Below are positions 20,640 to 29,386 of a stretch of DNA of 64,000 bases, in pieces. Location of the stretch: NCBI RefSeq assembly GCF_036226685.1, contig NZ_CP109009.1, positions 5,235,501 through 5,299,500 on the forward strand, read 5' to 3'. Below the pieces are notes generated by a model. It did no database searches. It was not told the DNA's origin and worked only from the letters and a program-made list of their open reading frames with translations. Every line of letters begins with the position of its first letter. Within the stretch, counting starts at the first letter, position 1. The DNA comes from Streptomyces sp. NBC_00690. GTDB taxonomy: Bacteria; Actinomycetota; Actinomycetes; Streptomycetales; Streptomycetaceae. Both the position numbers and the translations under genes were made by a program.

Positions 20640-23600
20640 ATGGACGAGTACGCGGGCAGGGTGCTCGCCGACCGGTACCGCCTGCCCCTACCGCCGTCGG
20701 ACGAGTACGAACTGGCGGAGACCAGGGCGTTCGACACCTACAGCGGGCAAGAAGTCCTCGTTCGACAGGTGCCGCTGCCGGAGATCGTCGAAGCCGAGGT
20801 CGTCGACGCCGACGGTCTCATGGCCGCTGTCGCCCCCCGACGCGGAGCCCTCGGGCGCTCCGTGCGCGATGCCACGGACCCCTCGGTGGCGCGCGCCATC
20901 GAAGCCGCGCAGGCCGCGGCCAGGATCCCCGACCACCCGCGGCTAGACCAGGTCTTCGACGTCTTCGCCGAAGCGGGTTCGCTGTGGATAGTGAGTGAAC
21001 GCGTCGCCGCGAGGCCGCTGGCCGCCCTGCTCGCCGAGCGTCCACTGGGCCCGTACCGGGCCGCCGAGGTCGCCTCCGACGTACTGACCGCGCTGATGGT
21101 GCTGCACGCCCACGGTTGGACCCATCGGAACATCACGGTGCGCACGGTCCTGGTCTGTGACGACGGCAGGGTCGTCCTCACCGGGTTGGCGGCCGGCGCC
21201 GCCGAGGAGGCCCTGTGCGGCTACTCGCCGATTCCCCAGGAGTTCCCGGAGCCCGCGGCGCTTGAGTCCTCGCTCGATGAGTACGAGGGTGGCGACGAGT
21301 ACAGCGGCGGCGAAGACGAGTACGGCGACGGTGGCGAGTACGAGTACGCCGAACGCGACGCCGATCACGAAGGTCATCCGGGTCATGCCGGCCCTGCGGA
21401 GCCTGACGGATACGACGAACACGGCGGCTACGGCGGGGTGTACGCCGCCCATGAAGATGCCCACGAGGACGTTCCGGGGGGCGACCGCGGCGGATACCGC
21501 GCGGGCGAAGAGGCCGATCCCTATGGCGGCTTCGTCCCGACCCAGGGCGCGGGCCCCACGGATCACGGCGACGACCCGTACGAACGCTACGACTCCCCGG
21601 ACGATGACCGCGGGGGCCCGCCGAGCCCCTACGGCATACCTGCCGACCCCGGTCTGGTGCACCCCTATGCGTCCCGGCCGGGCGAAGACCCGCTGGCAGG
21701 AGTGCCCGACGCACGGGCCGCCCGCGCCGGTGCGATAGCCGCCTACCGCGCGGGCGCACAGGCCGCGGCACGCATCTCGGAGGACCAGCATCTCGGCGGG
21801 CCTCCGGTGCAGACGGGCCACGACCCCGACTGGTGGGCGCGGAAGCCCAGCGACCTCACCAGGGAACCCGTCCAGCGCGACGGGCAGGACGAGCACGACG
21901 ATCACGAAGACCACGGCGATCAGGGCGACCAGGAATCAGACCGGCCCGGACGGCTCCGCCTCACCGGCACCTGGCAGGACGCCCCCTTCCCCGGGCAGGA
22001 CGGCCCGCCGCCGCTGCCCGCAGGCGGTGGATTCGAACCACGCCACAACCCCCATCGCAACAGCGACCCCTACGGCGTTCGGCAACTGCCGCCGAGCCGG
22101 TCCGCAGACCAGCTCCCGGGCCAGTCGCCGGATCAGTCCACCGGGCACGGCCAGGAGGAGCAGTCCGAAGGCGATCGAGTCCTGGGTCAAGGCCCGGACG
22201 GCGAAGCCGATTTCAGGGCACTGCCCGCGCCGCGCACCCCGACCACACGGGCCATCTCGGCCGCAGGCGGTTGGGACGGCCGCGGCGGAGCGGGCGGCGA
22301 GGCGATGCGCGCCGACGCCCAGCGCCATTCGAGCCTGCCCGCCGTCGCCCCGCCGACCCCGGTGGGTTGGGACCAGGTCCGGGCCGACGTGGAAGTCCCC
22401 GTCCACCATGGGCCGGCGACCCCCTTGGCGGCGGAGCGCGCCCGGCAGGCCAGGATCACGGTCGTCGGTGCCGTGACCGAGCGCTGGGCCCCCGAGCAGG
22501 CCGGCCCGGTCCATGAGAACTGGCAGTTGGCGGCCCCGGTGGGCCCGGCCACCGACCTCTGGGCGCTGGGCGCCCTGCTCTACCGGTGCGTCCAGGGCCA
22601 CGCCCCGTACCCCGAGGAGAACGCGGCCGAGTTGGTGCAACTCGTCTGCTCGGAGCCGCCTGCCTTCGCCGAGGAGTGCGGGGCGCTGCGTCCGATCGTC
22701 GAGTCCCTGCTGCGTCAGGACCCCACCGAGCGCCCGGACTTCGAGGAATTGCGCGGCTGGCTGCGTTCCCTGGTGCGCTCAGCGCCCGAGCCCGAGGCCG
22801 GTGTGGATGTCGTACCGGTTCCCTCGCCGTCCATCAAACCGGATAGCAGCAGGCTTCCCGTCATCCGCCGCCGCGGTGAGCTGGTCCGGCGGCGGCGTAC
22901 GAACTCGGAGATGGTGCACGGGCGGCACCGCCACAAGAAGCCGCGTGAGAAGCGTCGCGGACCGGGGGCGCTCGGCCGCACCCTGCTGATGCTCATACTG
23001 TTGCTGCTGGCAGGGGCCGTCGCCTACGCCCTGTTCTTCATGCCGAAGTCCGAAGAGCAGGACCGTACCGCCCCCCAGGGCACCACGGGACCGCAGGCCA
23101 CCCAACCGGCGCCGTCCGGGCAGAGCCCCGACCCGGGTCGCACTTCGACCTCCGGACCGGCGAAGCCGACGGAGAGCCCCCGCTCGCAGCAGCCCCAGAC
23201 ATCACCGCCGAGCGCAGGCGATCTGCCCACCGGGTATGTCCTGCGCAAGGACCCCGAGGACTTCCAGGTCGTCGTGAACAAGGGCTGGGAGCGCCGTCCG
23301 ATGAATGACATCGGCCAGGTCCGTTACAGCAACGGCGACTTCACCCTCATCATCGTTCCGGGCCGTGACAGTGTGCAGACGAGTGGCGACGACCCGATGG
23401 TCTACCAGCAGGACAAGGAGCGTGAGCTCCAGCCCTTCCGTGACTCGTCCTGGGCCGGGGTGACCGGTCAGCGGCGGATCGAGGTGGGCCAGCGGGTCAT
23501 GGCCGAGGGGCAGTACACCTGGGAGGACACCAATGGCCGGAACGTCTTCGTCCGCAATCTGGCGATGATCCTCGACGGCCGCTACCACGTGGTGCAGGTG

Positions 23601-23678
23601 ATCGGTCCCGACGATCAACGGGACAAGATCAATGAGGCGTACCGCGAGGCTGCGGACAGCTATCGCGCTTCCAGTTGA
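20640..23678 (+). CDS. Pseudokinase with split kinase domain
   Basis: The 1012-residue protein starts like its neighbour kinases (GRVLADRYRL). It then lacks the Gly-rich loop, has Arg for the ATP-binding Lys (VLVRQ), HRN for HRD (about 160-163) and TGL for DFG (about 180). A 420-residue acidic and Gly/His-rich insertion (about 185-605) interrupts the domain before the C-lobe resumes with WAPEQ (about 615) and ATDLWALGALLY (about 637). A transmembrane helix (about 782-801) and an outer domain (about 862-1012; LPTGYVLRKDPEDFQVVV) follow. It should not phosphorylate, and may scaffold or regulate the flanking kinases. ATG 20640 follows GGGGAGG. Confidence 0.9.
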   Translation: MDEYAGRVLADRYRLPLPPSDEYELAETRAFDTYSGQEVLVRQVPLPEIVEAEVVDADGLMAAVAPRRGALGRSVRDATDPSVARAIEAAQAAARIPDHPRLDQVFDVFAEAGSLWIVSERVAARPLAALLAERPLGPYRAAEVASDVLTALMVLHAHGWTHRNITVRTVLVCDDGRVVLTGLAAGAAEEALCGYSPIPQEFPEPAALESSLDEYEGGDEYSGGEDEYGDGGEYEYAERDADHEGHPGHAGPAEPDGYDEHGGYGGVYAAHEDAHEDVPGGDRGGYRAGEEADPYGGFVPTQGAGPTDHGDDPYERYDSPDDDRGGPPSPYGIPADPGLVHPYASRPGEDPLAGVPDARAARAGAIAAYRAGAQAAARISEDQHLGGPPVQTGHDPDWWARKPSDLTREPVQRDGQDEHDDHEDHGDQGDQESDRPGRLRLTGTWQDAPFPGQDGPPPLPAGGGFEPRHNPHRNSDPYGVRQLPPSRSADQLPGQSPDQSTGHGQEEQSEGDRVLGQGPDGEADFRALPAPRTPTTRAISAAGGWDGRGGAGGEAMRADAQRHSSLPAVAPPTPVGWDQVRADVEVPVHHGPATPLAAERARQARITVVGAVTERWAPEQAGPVHENWQLAAPVGPATDLWALGALLYRCVQGHAPYPEENAAELVQLVCSEPPAFAEECGALRPIVESLLRQDPTERPDFEELRGWLRSLVRSAPEPEAGVDVVPVPSPSIKPDSSRLPVIRRRGELVRRRRTNSEMVHGRHRHKKPREKRRGPGALGRTLLMLILLLLAGAVAYALFFMPKSEEQDRTAPQGTTGPQATQPAPSGQSPDPGRTSTSGPAKPTESPRSQQPQTSPPSAGDLPTGYVLRKDPEDFQVVVNKGWERRPMNDIGQVRYSNGDFTLIIVPGRDSVQTSGDDPMVYQQDKERELQPFRDSSWAGVTGQRRIEVGQRVMAEGQYTWEDTNGRNVFVRNLAMILDGRYHVVQVIGPDDQRDKINEAYREAADSYRASS

Positions 23679-23861
23679 CCTTCGGCCGCCCCGGGCTTTT
23701 GGTGCGGCCCTCGACGGTCGTGTCGGCAACGGGCTTTGAGCAGGGGGCATTCCCCGTCGCCGCCGACGGCCCGAAGGCATAGGACAGTTGGTGCAACCCA
23801 CCTGATCCTTCTCGGCCATGTCTTCCGTACTCTGGGTCCCCAGGAACGGGGCGGGGGAATC

Positions 23862-25592
23862 GTGGAAAACGCTCAACGCGGTGGCGACGCCGTGCACTCT
23901 CAGGGCATTGGCTCAGGTCTGGTGCTGGCGGGGCGCTATCGACTGGCGGAGGCCATCGGTCGTGGCGGAATGGGCCAGGTGTGGCGCGCTCATGACGAGG
24001 TGTTGCACCGGGTCGTCGCCATCAAGGAAATGACGGCCGGAATGTACGCCACCGAGGCGGACCGTGCCGTACTGCACACCCGTACGCGGACCGAGGCGCG
24101 TGCTGCCGCACGCATCAGCCACCCGGGTGTGGTGACCGTGCACGACGTGCTCGACCACGACGGTCGGCCCTGGATCGTCATGGAGTACGTGGACGGCCCC
24201 TCGCTCGCCGATGCCGCCGTGGCGCAGGGGCCTGCGGGCGCGCTGCCGGCGCGTGAGGTGGCCCGGATCGGCCTTGAGGTGTTGCGGGCGCTGGGCGCAG
24301 CTCATGCCGCGGGTGTCCTCCACCGGGATGTGAAGCCTGCGAACATCCTGTTGGGCCCGGACGGGCGGGCCCGCATAACCGACTTCGGCATCGCCGCCAT
24401 CGAGGGGGACTCCACGATCACCAGGACCGGTGAGATCGTCGGGTCCCTCGACTATTTGGCGCCCGAGCGGGTGCGCGGCGCCGACCCTGGCGCCGCGTCC
24501 GACCTCTGGTCGCTGGGCGCGACGCTCTACACGGTCCTGGAGGGCACTTCTCCGTTTCGGCGCACATCGCCGTTGACGACCATGCAGGCGGTGATCGACG
24601 AGGAGCCCGCCCATCCACACCAGGCCGGGCCGCTCGCTCCCGTGGTCATGGCCCTGTTGCAGAAGGACCCGGCGGCCAGGCCGTCGTTGCAGGAGACGGA
24701 ACGGATGCTCCAGGCGGCCCTGGACGGCCAGAACCCCGCTGCGGTGTTCGCCCCCCAGCCGTCCACTCGGACCCTGACGCAGCTGAACCAACCGCACCAC
24801 CCGGTACCGCCGCCTCCCATGAACGCGCCGACTCCGGCCACCCACACGCCGTACGCGCCGCATCCCCTGCCGACGCCCGAGCGTCCGCGGAGAACGGGCG
24901 TACGGACGTCCCTGGTCGTCATCGCGCTCGCGGTGGTCATCGGCACCGGTGCCGGAATCGCCGGGTTCGTCTACTTCGACCAACAGCGTGAGCAGACGGT
25001 GAAGTCGGCGACCCCGCAGGTCACGGCGGAGTCGACGCCCAAGGAGTCCGGGCTGACACCGAAGGCCAAGGCGTCCCAGCCGCCGCCAAGTCCCGTCGCA
25101 CAGGCACCTGAGGCATCCCGCACCCCTCAGGGCTCCCAGGAGGTGCCGGACGGCTGGCGCAGGGTGGAAGACCCGGCCGGTTTCAGCCTGCTCGTACCGG
25201 ATGGTTGGGAGCGTCGGGTGCAGGGTGCTCAGATCGACTACACCCCCGATGGCGGTCGGCACCTCCTGCGGATCGGGATCGACACCTCACCCGACTACGA
25301 CCATCCGCACGCGCACATGCTGGATCTGGAGAAGGTCCTCGCGAAGCTTCCCGACTACCAGCGCGTCACGCTGGAGCCCAATCTCTTCCGGGACCAGACG
25401 AAGTCGGCGCTGTGGGAGTTCACCTGGAACGAGAAGGAGACCTTCCCCGGCCCACGACGGGCCGTCGACCAGATGTACTTCGGCGCGGACGGCACGGAGT
25501 ACGCGCTGTACATGTCCGGCCCGGCCGAGGACTGGGGGACCACCGAGGAGCAGTTCAACACGGTGCTGCGCAGCTGGCGCCCCCCGAGCTGA
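23862..25592 (+). CDS. Membrane Ser/Thr protein kinase 3
   Basis: This 576-residue kinase has a complete catalytic domain (about 24-290; GRGGMGQVWRAHD, VVAIKEM, LHRDVKPANILL, DFGIA, APERV, DLWSLGATLY). A Pro-rich juxtamembrane linker, one transmembrane helix (about 351-372) and an outer domain (about 430-576; VPDGWRRVEDPAGFSLLVPDGWERR) follow. GTG 23862 is the likely start; the open frame upstream is untranslated leader. The activation-loop threonines (STITRTGEIVGS) are typical autophosphorylation sites for this family. Confidence 0.93.
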   Translation: MENAQRGGDAVHSQGIGSGLVLAGRYRLAEAIGRGGMGQVWRAHDEVLHRVVAIKEMTAGMYATEADRAVLHTRTRTEARAAARISHPGVVTVHDVLDHDGRPWIVMEYVDGPSLADAAVAQGPAGALPAREVARIGLEVLRALGAAHAAGVLHRDVKPANILLGPDGRARITDFGIAAIEGDSTITRTGEIVGSLDYLAPERVRGADPGAASDLWSLGATLYTVLEGTSPFRRTSPLTTMQAVIDEEPAHPHQAGPLAPVVMALLQKDPAARPSLQETERMLQAALDGQNPAAVFAPQPSTRTLTQLNQPHHPVPPPPMNAPTPATHTPYAPHPLPTPERPRRTGVRTSLVVIALAVVIGTGAGIAGFVYFDQQREQTVKSATPQVTAESTPKESGLTPKAKASQPPPSPVAQAPEASRTPQGSQEVPDGWRRVEDPAGFSLLVPDGWERRVQGAQIDYTPDGGRHLLRIGIDTSPDYDHPHAHMLDLEKVLAKLPDYQRVTLEPNLFRDQTKSALWEFTWNEKETFPGPRRAVDQMYFGADGTEYALYMSGPAEDWGTTEEQFNTVLRSWRPPS

Positions 25593-25697
25593 CGTCCTGC
25601 CCCGCTGGTGGAATGCCTCGGCGTCAACTGTCACGGCTCTGCATCCGCTGTACGGCGGCCGTAGCGTTCACGGCTGAAAAGTGACCAGGATGTGTGC

Positions 25698-27398
25698 ATG
25701 ACGAACAACCGGGGCCGGGGGAACGAGCCCACCAGCTATGACCTCAGACCGCCGCACGCACCGCAGATCCCCACGCACGTTCCCCCGTCGACGCCTCCGG
25801 AGCACCACAGCGCAGCGCAGTCCATGAGCGTGCCGCCGCCGCCGGCACCGGCAGCCGTACCGGTGCCACCCCCGGTGGGCGGGCCCGAGCAGGGGCGTCG
25901 GATCGGCGGACGCTATCGGCTCGTCAGCAGGCTCGGCCACGGCGGTATGGGCACGGTCTGGCGGGCCCATGACGAGGTCGTGGACCGCGAGGTCGCGGTC
26001 AAGGAACCTCGGGTCCCCGACCACCTGAACGACGCGGAACGGGAGAAGGTCTATCTGCGGATGCAGCGCGAGGCCCGCGCCGCGGCTCGCATCGAGCATC
26101 CGGCCGTGGTCACCATGCACGACGTCGTCGTCGAGGACGGCAAGCCGTGGATCGTCATGGAGTTGGTCCACGGCCAGTCCCTTGCCGACCGTCTCCAGGA
26201 GGGCACCCTCGATGTCCGGGAGGCCGCCCGGATCGGGCTCGATGTGCTCGGGGCGCTGGCCGCCGCCCATGAGGCGGGCGTGCTGCACCGCGATGTCAAG
26301 CCGGACAACGTCCTGTTGGGCCGGGGCGATCGGGTGGTCCTCACCGACTTCGGCATCGCCCAGATCGAGGGTGAGCAGGGGCTGACGGAGACCGGTGCCT
26401 TCGTCGGCTCGCCCGAGTTCATCGCCCCGGAGCGGGTGCTGGGCCAGCGTCCGGGCCCGGAGTCCGATCTGTGGTCGCTCGGGGTGGTGCTGTACGCGGC
26501 GGTCGAAGGGGTGTCCCCCTACCGTCGCTCGCACATCCCGGCGACCCTGCAGGCCGTGCTCGCCGCCGAGCCCCAGACGCCCTCGCGCGGATCGGGTGCG
26601 CTGGGCACGTTGGTGATGCAGCTGTTGCGCAAGGATCCGGCCATGCGGCCCGATGCGGCGGAGATCCGACAGACGCTGGAGGGCGTTGCCCGGCCACCGC
26701 AGGTCGCGTACGACCCCACGCAGTCCTTTCCGGGGCACGCGCCGAGCCCGACCGGCGGAGGTAACCGATGGGTGCCGCCGGTGCTCCAGCAGAGCAAGGG
26801 CGCTCGGTACGGGCTCGGCGGCGGGTTGTTGGCCGTGGCGGTCGCCCTCGCCCTTGTCCTCGTCGACCCGTTCGGCGGGACGGACGGTCAGATGCCCGAG
26901 GGCTGGGAGGTCCGTTCCGACCGTGAGGTGGTGGCGGCGAACATGGCCGTGCCGTCCGAGTACAAGCGGGTCGAGGAGGACCGGGGGGCGAGCGTCACGT
27001 ACTACGACCCCAGCGGGGTGTTCCTGATCTATCTGGAGCGGGTCGAGACCGCCGAGGTGGAGAAGGAGTTGCCGCCGAGCCAGAGCGCCTGGCGCACCCA
27101 CTACGAGCGGGGTGGGGAGAACGGGACGGAGATCGACGAACCCAAGGTGACGATCGCGGCGACGGAGCAGCAGGGGAGCAAGGCGTTCGACACGACCGTC
27201 GACTTCCTGCCGCCCAACGCCTACGGCGACAATCCGGCCCGGATGCGCTGGCAGGAACGGATCGTCGCCAGGGGCGAGGGGGCGAACGAGGTGTACTGGC
27301 GGCTGCGGGTCTCCGGTCCGGCCGAGGGGTGGGCGGCCAAGGAGGGCAGCGCACTGTTCGAGCGCGTGGTGGAGCATCTGGACATCCAGGAGCTGTGA
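25698..27398 (+). CDS. Membrane Ser/Thr protein kinase 4
   Basis: This 566-residue kinase opens with a 65-residue Pro-rich tail, then a full catalytic domain (about 71-335; GHGGMGTVWRAHD, VAVKEPR, LHRDVKPDNVLL, DFGIA, APERV, DLWSLGVVLY). A short transmembrane helix (about 373-390) precedes an outer domain starting MPEGWEVRSDREV, a diverged version of the domain in the other three. ATG 25698 has AGGA 7 nt upstream; GTG 25692 is an alternative. It is the last kinase gene and is followed by a strong terminator. Confidence 0.92.
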   Translation: MTNNRGRGNEPTSYDLRPPHAPQIPTHVPPSTPPEHHSAAQSMSVPPPPAPAAVPVPPPVGGPEQGRRIGGRYRLVSRLGHGGMGTVWRAHDEVVDREVAVKEPRVPDHLNDAEREKVYLRMQREARAAARIEHPAVVTMHDVVVEDGKPWIVMELVHGQSLADRLQEGTLDVREAARIGLDVLGALAAAHEAGVLHRDVKPDNVLLGRGDRVVLTDFGIAQIEGEQGLTETGAFVGSPEFIAPERVLGQRPGPESDLWSLGVVLYAAVEGVSPYRRSHIPATLQAVLAAEPQTPSRGSGALGTLVMQLLRKDPAMRPDAAEIRQTLEGVARPPQVAYDPTQSFPGHAPSPTGGGNRWVPPVLQQSKGARYGLGGGLLAVAVALALVLVDPFGGTDGQMPEGWEVRSDREVVAANMAVPSEYKRVEEDRGASVTYYDPSGVFLIYLERVETAEVEKELPPSQSAWRTHYERGGENGTEIDEPKVTIAATEQQGSKAFDTTVDFLPPNAYGDNPARMRWQERIVARGEGANEVYWRLRVSGPAEGWAAKEGSALFERVVEHLDIQEL

Positions 27399-27490
27399 GG
27401 AACCGTCCGCTGATGGGTTGCCCCTGATGCGCCGGGCTCGCCGTCTGTGGGGGTCCGGCTCGCGTCCGGGCCCGTCTGTTCCTTCCCGTC

Positions 27491-27526
27491 GGCCCGCTGT
27501 TCGAGAGGGCGGTCGGACAGCGGGCC
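27491..27526. terminator. Terminator after the kinase array
   Basis: A 14-bp stem with one G-T wobble (27491-27504 with 27513-27526) and an 8-nt loop lies 92 bp past the last kinase gene. Confidence 0.8.
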
Positions 27527-27670
27527 CACCCACTCGGGCGGCGCGTGCGGCCGGTGTCGAATGTCTCCCGCAACCGGCGATTCGCGAGCGGCTTCGTCGA
27601 TGCAACCCCGCTGATCAGGGCTTATGTGCCAGCGATCGCTGGCGCGGTGCCGGCAGGGGGCGAAAGGTGT

Positions 27671-27717
27671 TACCCGCGGGTACCCAAAGGGGGCCCGGGC
27701 TCGTTACCCTCGGCCTC
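27671..27717 (+). promoter_or_regulatory. Leaderless promoter with palindrome at the -35 region
   Basis: TACCCT (27705-27710) ends 7 nt before the ATG at 27718, the spacing of a -10 element for a leaderless transcript, and there is no ribosome site. A 12-bp palindrome TACCCGCGGGTA (27671-27682) overlaps the expected -35 region, suggesting a regulator site. Confidence 0.5.
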
Positions 27718-29322
27718 ATGACGGAGTCGAAACCCCTCGGGACCAACCCCATCGCCCCCGCGCCGACGGGTGCGCGCACCGCAGACGACGTGGTCACTCC
27801 CGAAGTGGTCGCCCAGCTCACCCGGGGTGTCATCGGCTCCCGTCGCACCGCGAACCACACCCCCTTCACCGGGGCGAAACTGGCCGATCTGCCCGAGGCG
27901 ACACCCGCTGACGTGGCCACGGCCTTCGAGCGGGCCCGCGCCGCCCAGGGCGCCTGGGCCGCGACCTCGATCCGCACCCGTGCCGCGGTCCTCCTGCGCT
28001 TCCACGACCTCCTCCTGGAACGACAGGCCGAGGTGCTCGACCTCATCCAGTTGGAGACGGGCAAGGCCCGGCTGCACGCGCACGAAGAAGTGCAGGCGGT
28101 GGCCGTGTCCGCCCGCCACTACGGCCGCCGCGCCGCGGCCCATCTGCACGCCCGACGCCACACGGGCGTGGTGCCCGTACTGACGAAGGTGACCGAGTTC
28201 CGTCAGCCCCGTGGGGTCATCGGCCAGATCGCGCCCTGGAACTACCCGCTGGAACTCTCCATCGGCGATGCGCTCCCGGCGTTCGTGGCCGGCAACGCGA
28301 TGGTGATGAAACCGGACACGGAGACCGCGCTGACCGCACTGTGGGCCCGCGATCTTCTCCTGGAGGCGGGGTTGCCCGCCGAGGTGTTCCAGATCGTCCT
28401 GGGGGAGGGGCCCGTCGTCGGGCCGGAGGTGGTTCGGCACGCCGACTACGTCTCCTTCACGGGCTCCACCCGCACCGGGCGCGAGGTCGCCCAGGGCGCG
28501 GCGGCCCGTCTGATCGGCGTCTCACTGGAACTCGGCGGCAAGAACCCGATGCTCGTGCTCCATGACGCGGACGTCGAGCAGGCCGCGGCCGGCGCGGTCC
28601 GCGCATGCTTCTCATCGGCCGGTCAACTCTGCGTCTCCATCGAACGGCTCTACGTCCACGAGTCCATCGCCGATCGCTTCATCGAACGGTTCGCGGAGCG
28701 CACTCGGGCCATGCGCCTCGGAAACTCGCTCTCGTACGGGGCGGACATGGGCTCACTCGCCGGTGAACGCCAACTGACAGCCGTGACCCGACATGTGGAG
28801 GAAGCCGTCGCCAAGGGCGCCACCATCCTGGCCGGCGGCACCGCCCGACCCGACATCGGCCCCTACTTCTACGAGCCGACCATCCTGGACGGGGTCGAGC
28901 CGCCCATGGCGGTCTATGCCGAGGAGACCTTCGGCCCGGTGGTCTCCCTCTACCGCTTCACCGACGAGGACACGGCGGTCGAGGCCGCCAACGCCACCCC
29001 GTACGGATTGAACGCCAGCATCTGGACGCGTGACGGCAAGCGCGGCCATGAACTCGCCACCCGACTGCGCGTCGGTACGGTCAACATCAACGAGGCGTAC
29101 GCATCGGCCTACGGGAGCGTGCAGTCGCCGATGGGCGGGATGAAGGACTCCGGCCTCGGGCGGCGCCATGGTTCGGAGGGCATCCTCAAGTACACCGAAG
29201 CCCAGACGGTGGCCCAGCAGCGACTCCTGCCCCTCGGACCGTCGCTGGGCATGGACGACCGGAAGTACACCGCCGTGATGAGCCGCGCGCTTCGGATGAT
29301 GAAGGCCCTGCGCCTGCCCTGA
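27718..29322 (+). CDS. Succinate-semialdehyde dehydrogenase-type aldehyde dehydrogenase
   Basis: This 534-residue NAD(P)-dependent aldehyde dehydrogenase has the family core: NAD-fold segment GQIAPWNYPLELSIGDALPAF, FTGSTRTGREV, ELGGKNPM with the general-base Glu, and the catalytic Cys in SSAGQLCVSIERL. Overall it resembles the SSDH group that converts succinic semialdehyde to succinate; the substrate is inferred. ATG 27718 matches a leaderless promoter, and the 100-codon upstream open frame is not needed. It lies 64 bp before a GMC oxidoreductase gene and likely shares a transcript. Confidence 0.9.
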   Translation: MTESKPLGTNPIAPAPTGARTADDVVTPEVVAQLTRGVIGSRRTANHTPFTGAKLADLPEATPADVATAFERARAAQGAWAATSIRTRAAVLLRFHDLLLERQAEVLDLIQLETGKARLHAHEEVQAVAVSARHYGRRAAAHLHARRHTGVVPVLTKVTEFRQPRGVIGQIAPWNYPLELSIGDALPAFVAGNAMVMKPDTETALTALWARDLLLEAGLPAEVFQIVLGEGPVVGPEVVRHADYVSFTGSTRTGREVAQGAAARLIGVSLELGGKNPMLVLHDADVEQAAAGAVRACFSSAGQLCVSIERLYVHESIADRFIERFAERTRAMRLGNSLSYGADMGSLAGERQLTAVTRHVEEAVAKGATILAGGTARPDIGPYFYEPTILDGVEPPMAVYAEETFGPVVSLYRFTDEDTAVEAANATPYGLNASIWTRDGKRGHELATRLRVGTVNINEAYASAYGSVQSPMGGMKDSGLGRRHGSEGILKYTEAQTVAQQRLLPLGPSLGMDDRKYTAVMSRALRMMKALRLP

Positions 29323-29386
29323 GGCACCTTCGGGGGTCAACCGGCGGCCCCCGGGACACACCCCAACCTCCCGGACGAGGAGAGCC

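Noticed and set aside
25668..27605. 645-codon antisense frame over kinase 4
   Set aside because: Shadow of a clear kinase gene; no motif or start site.
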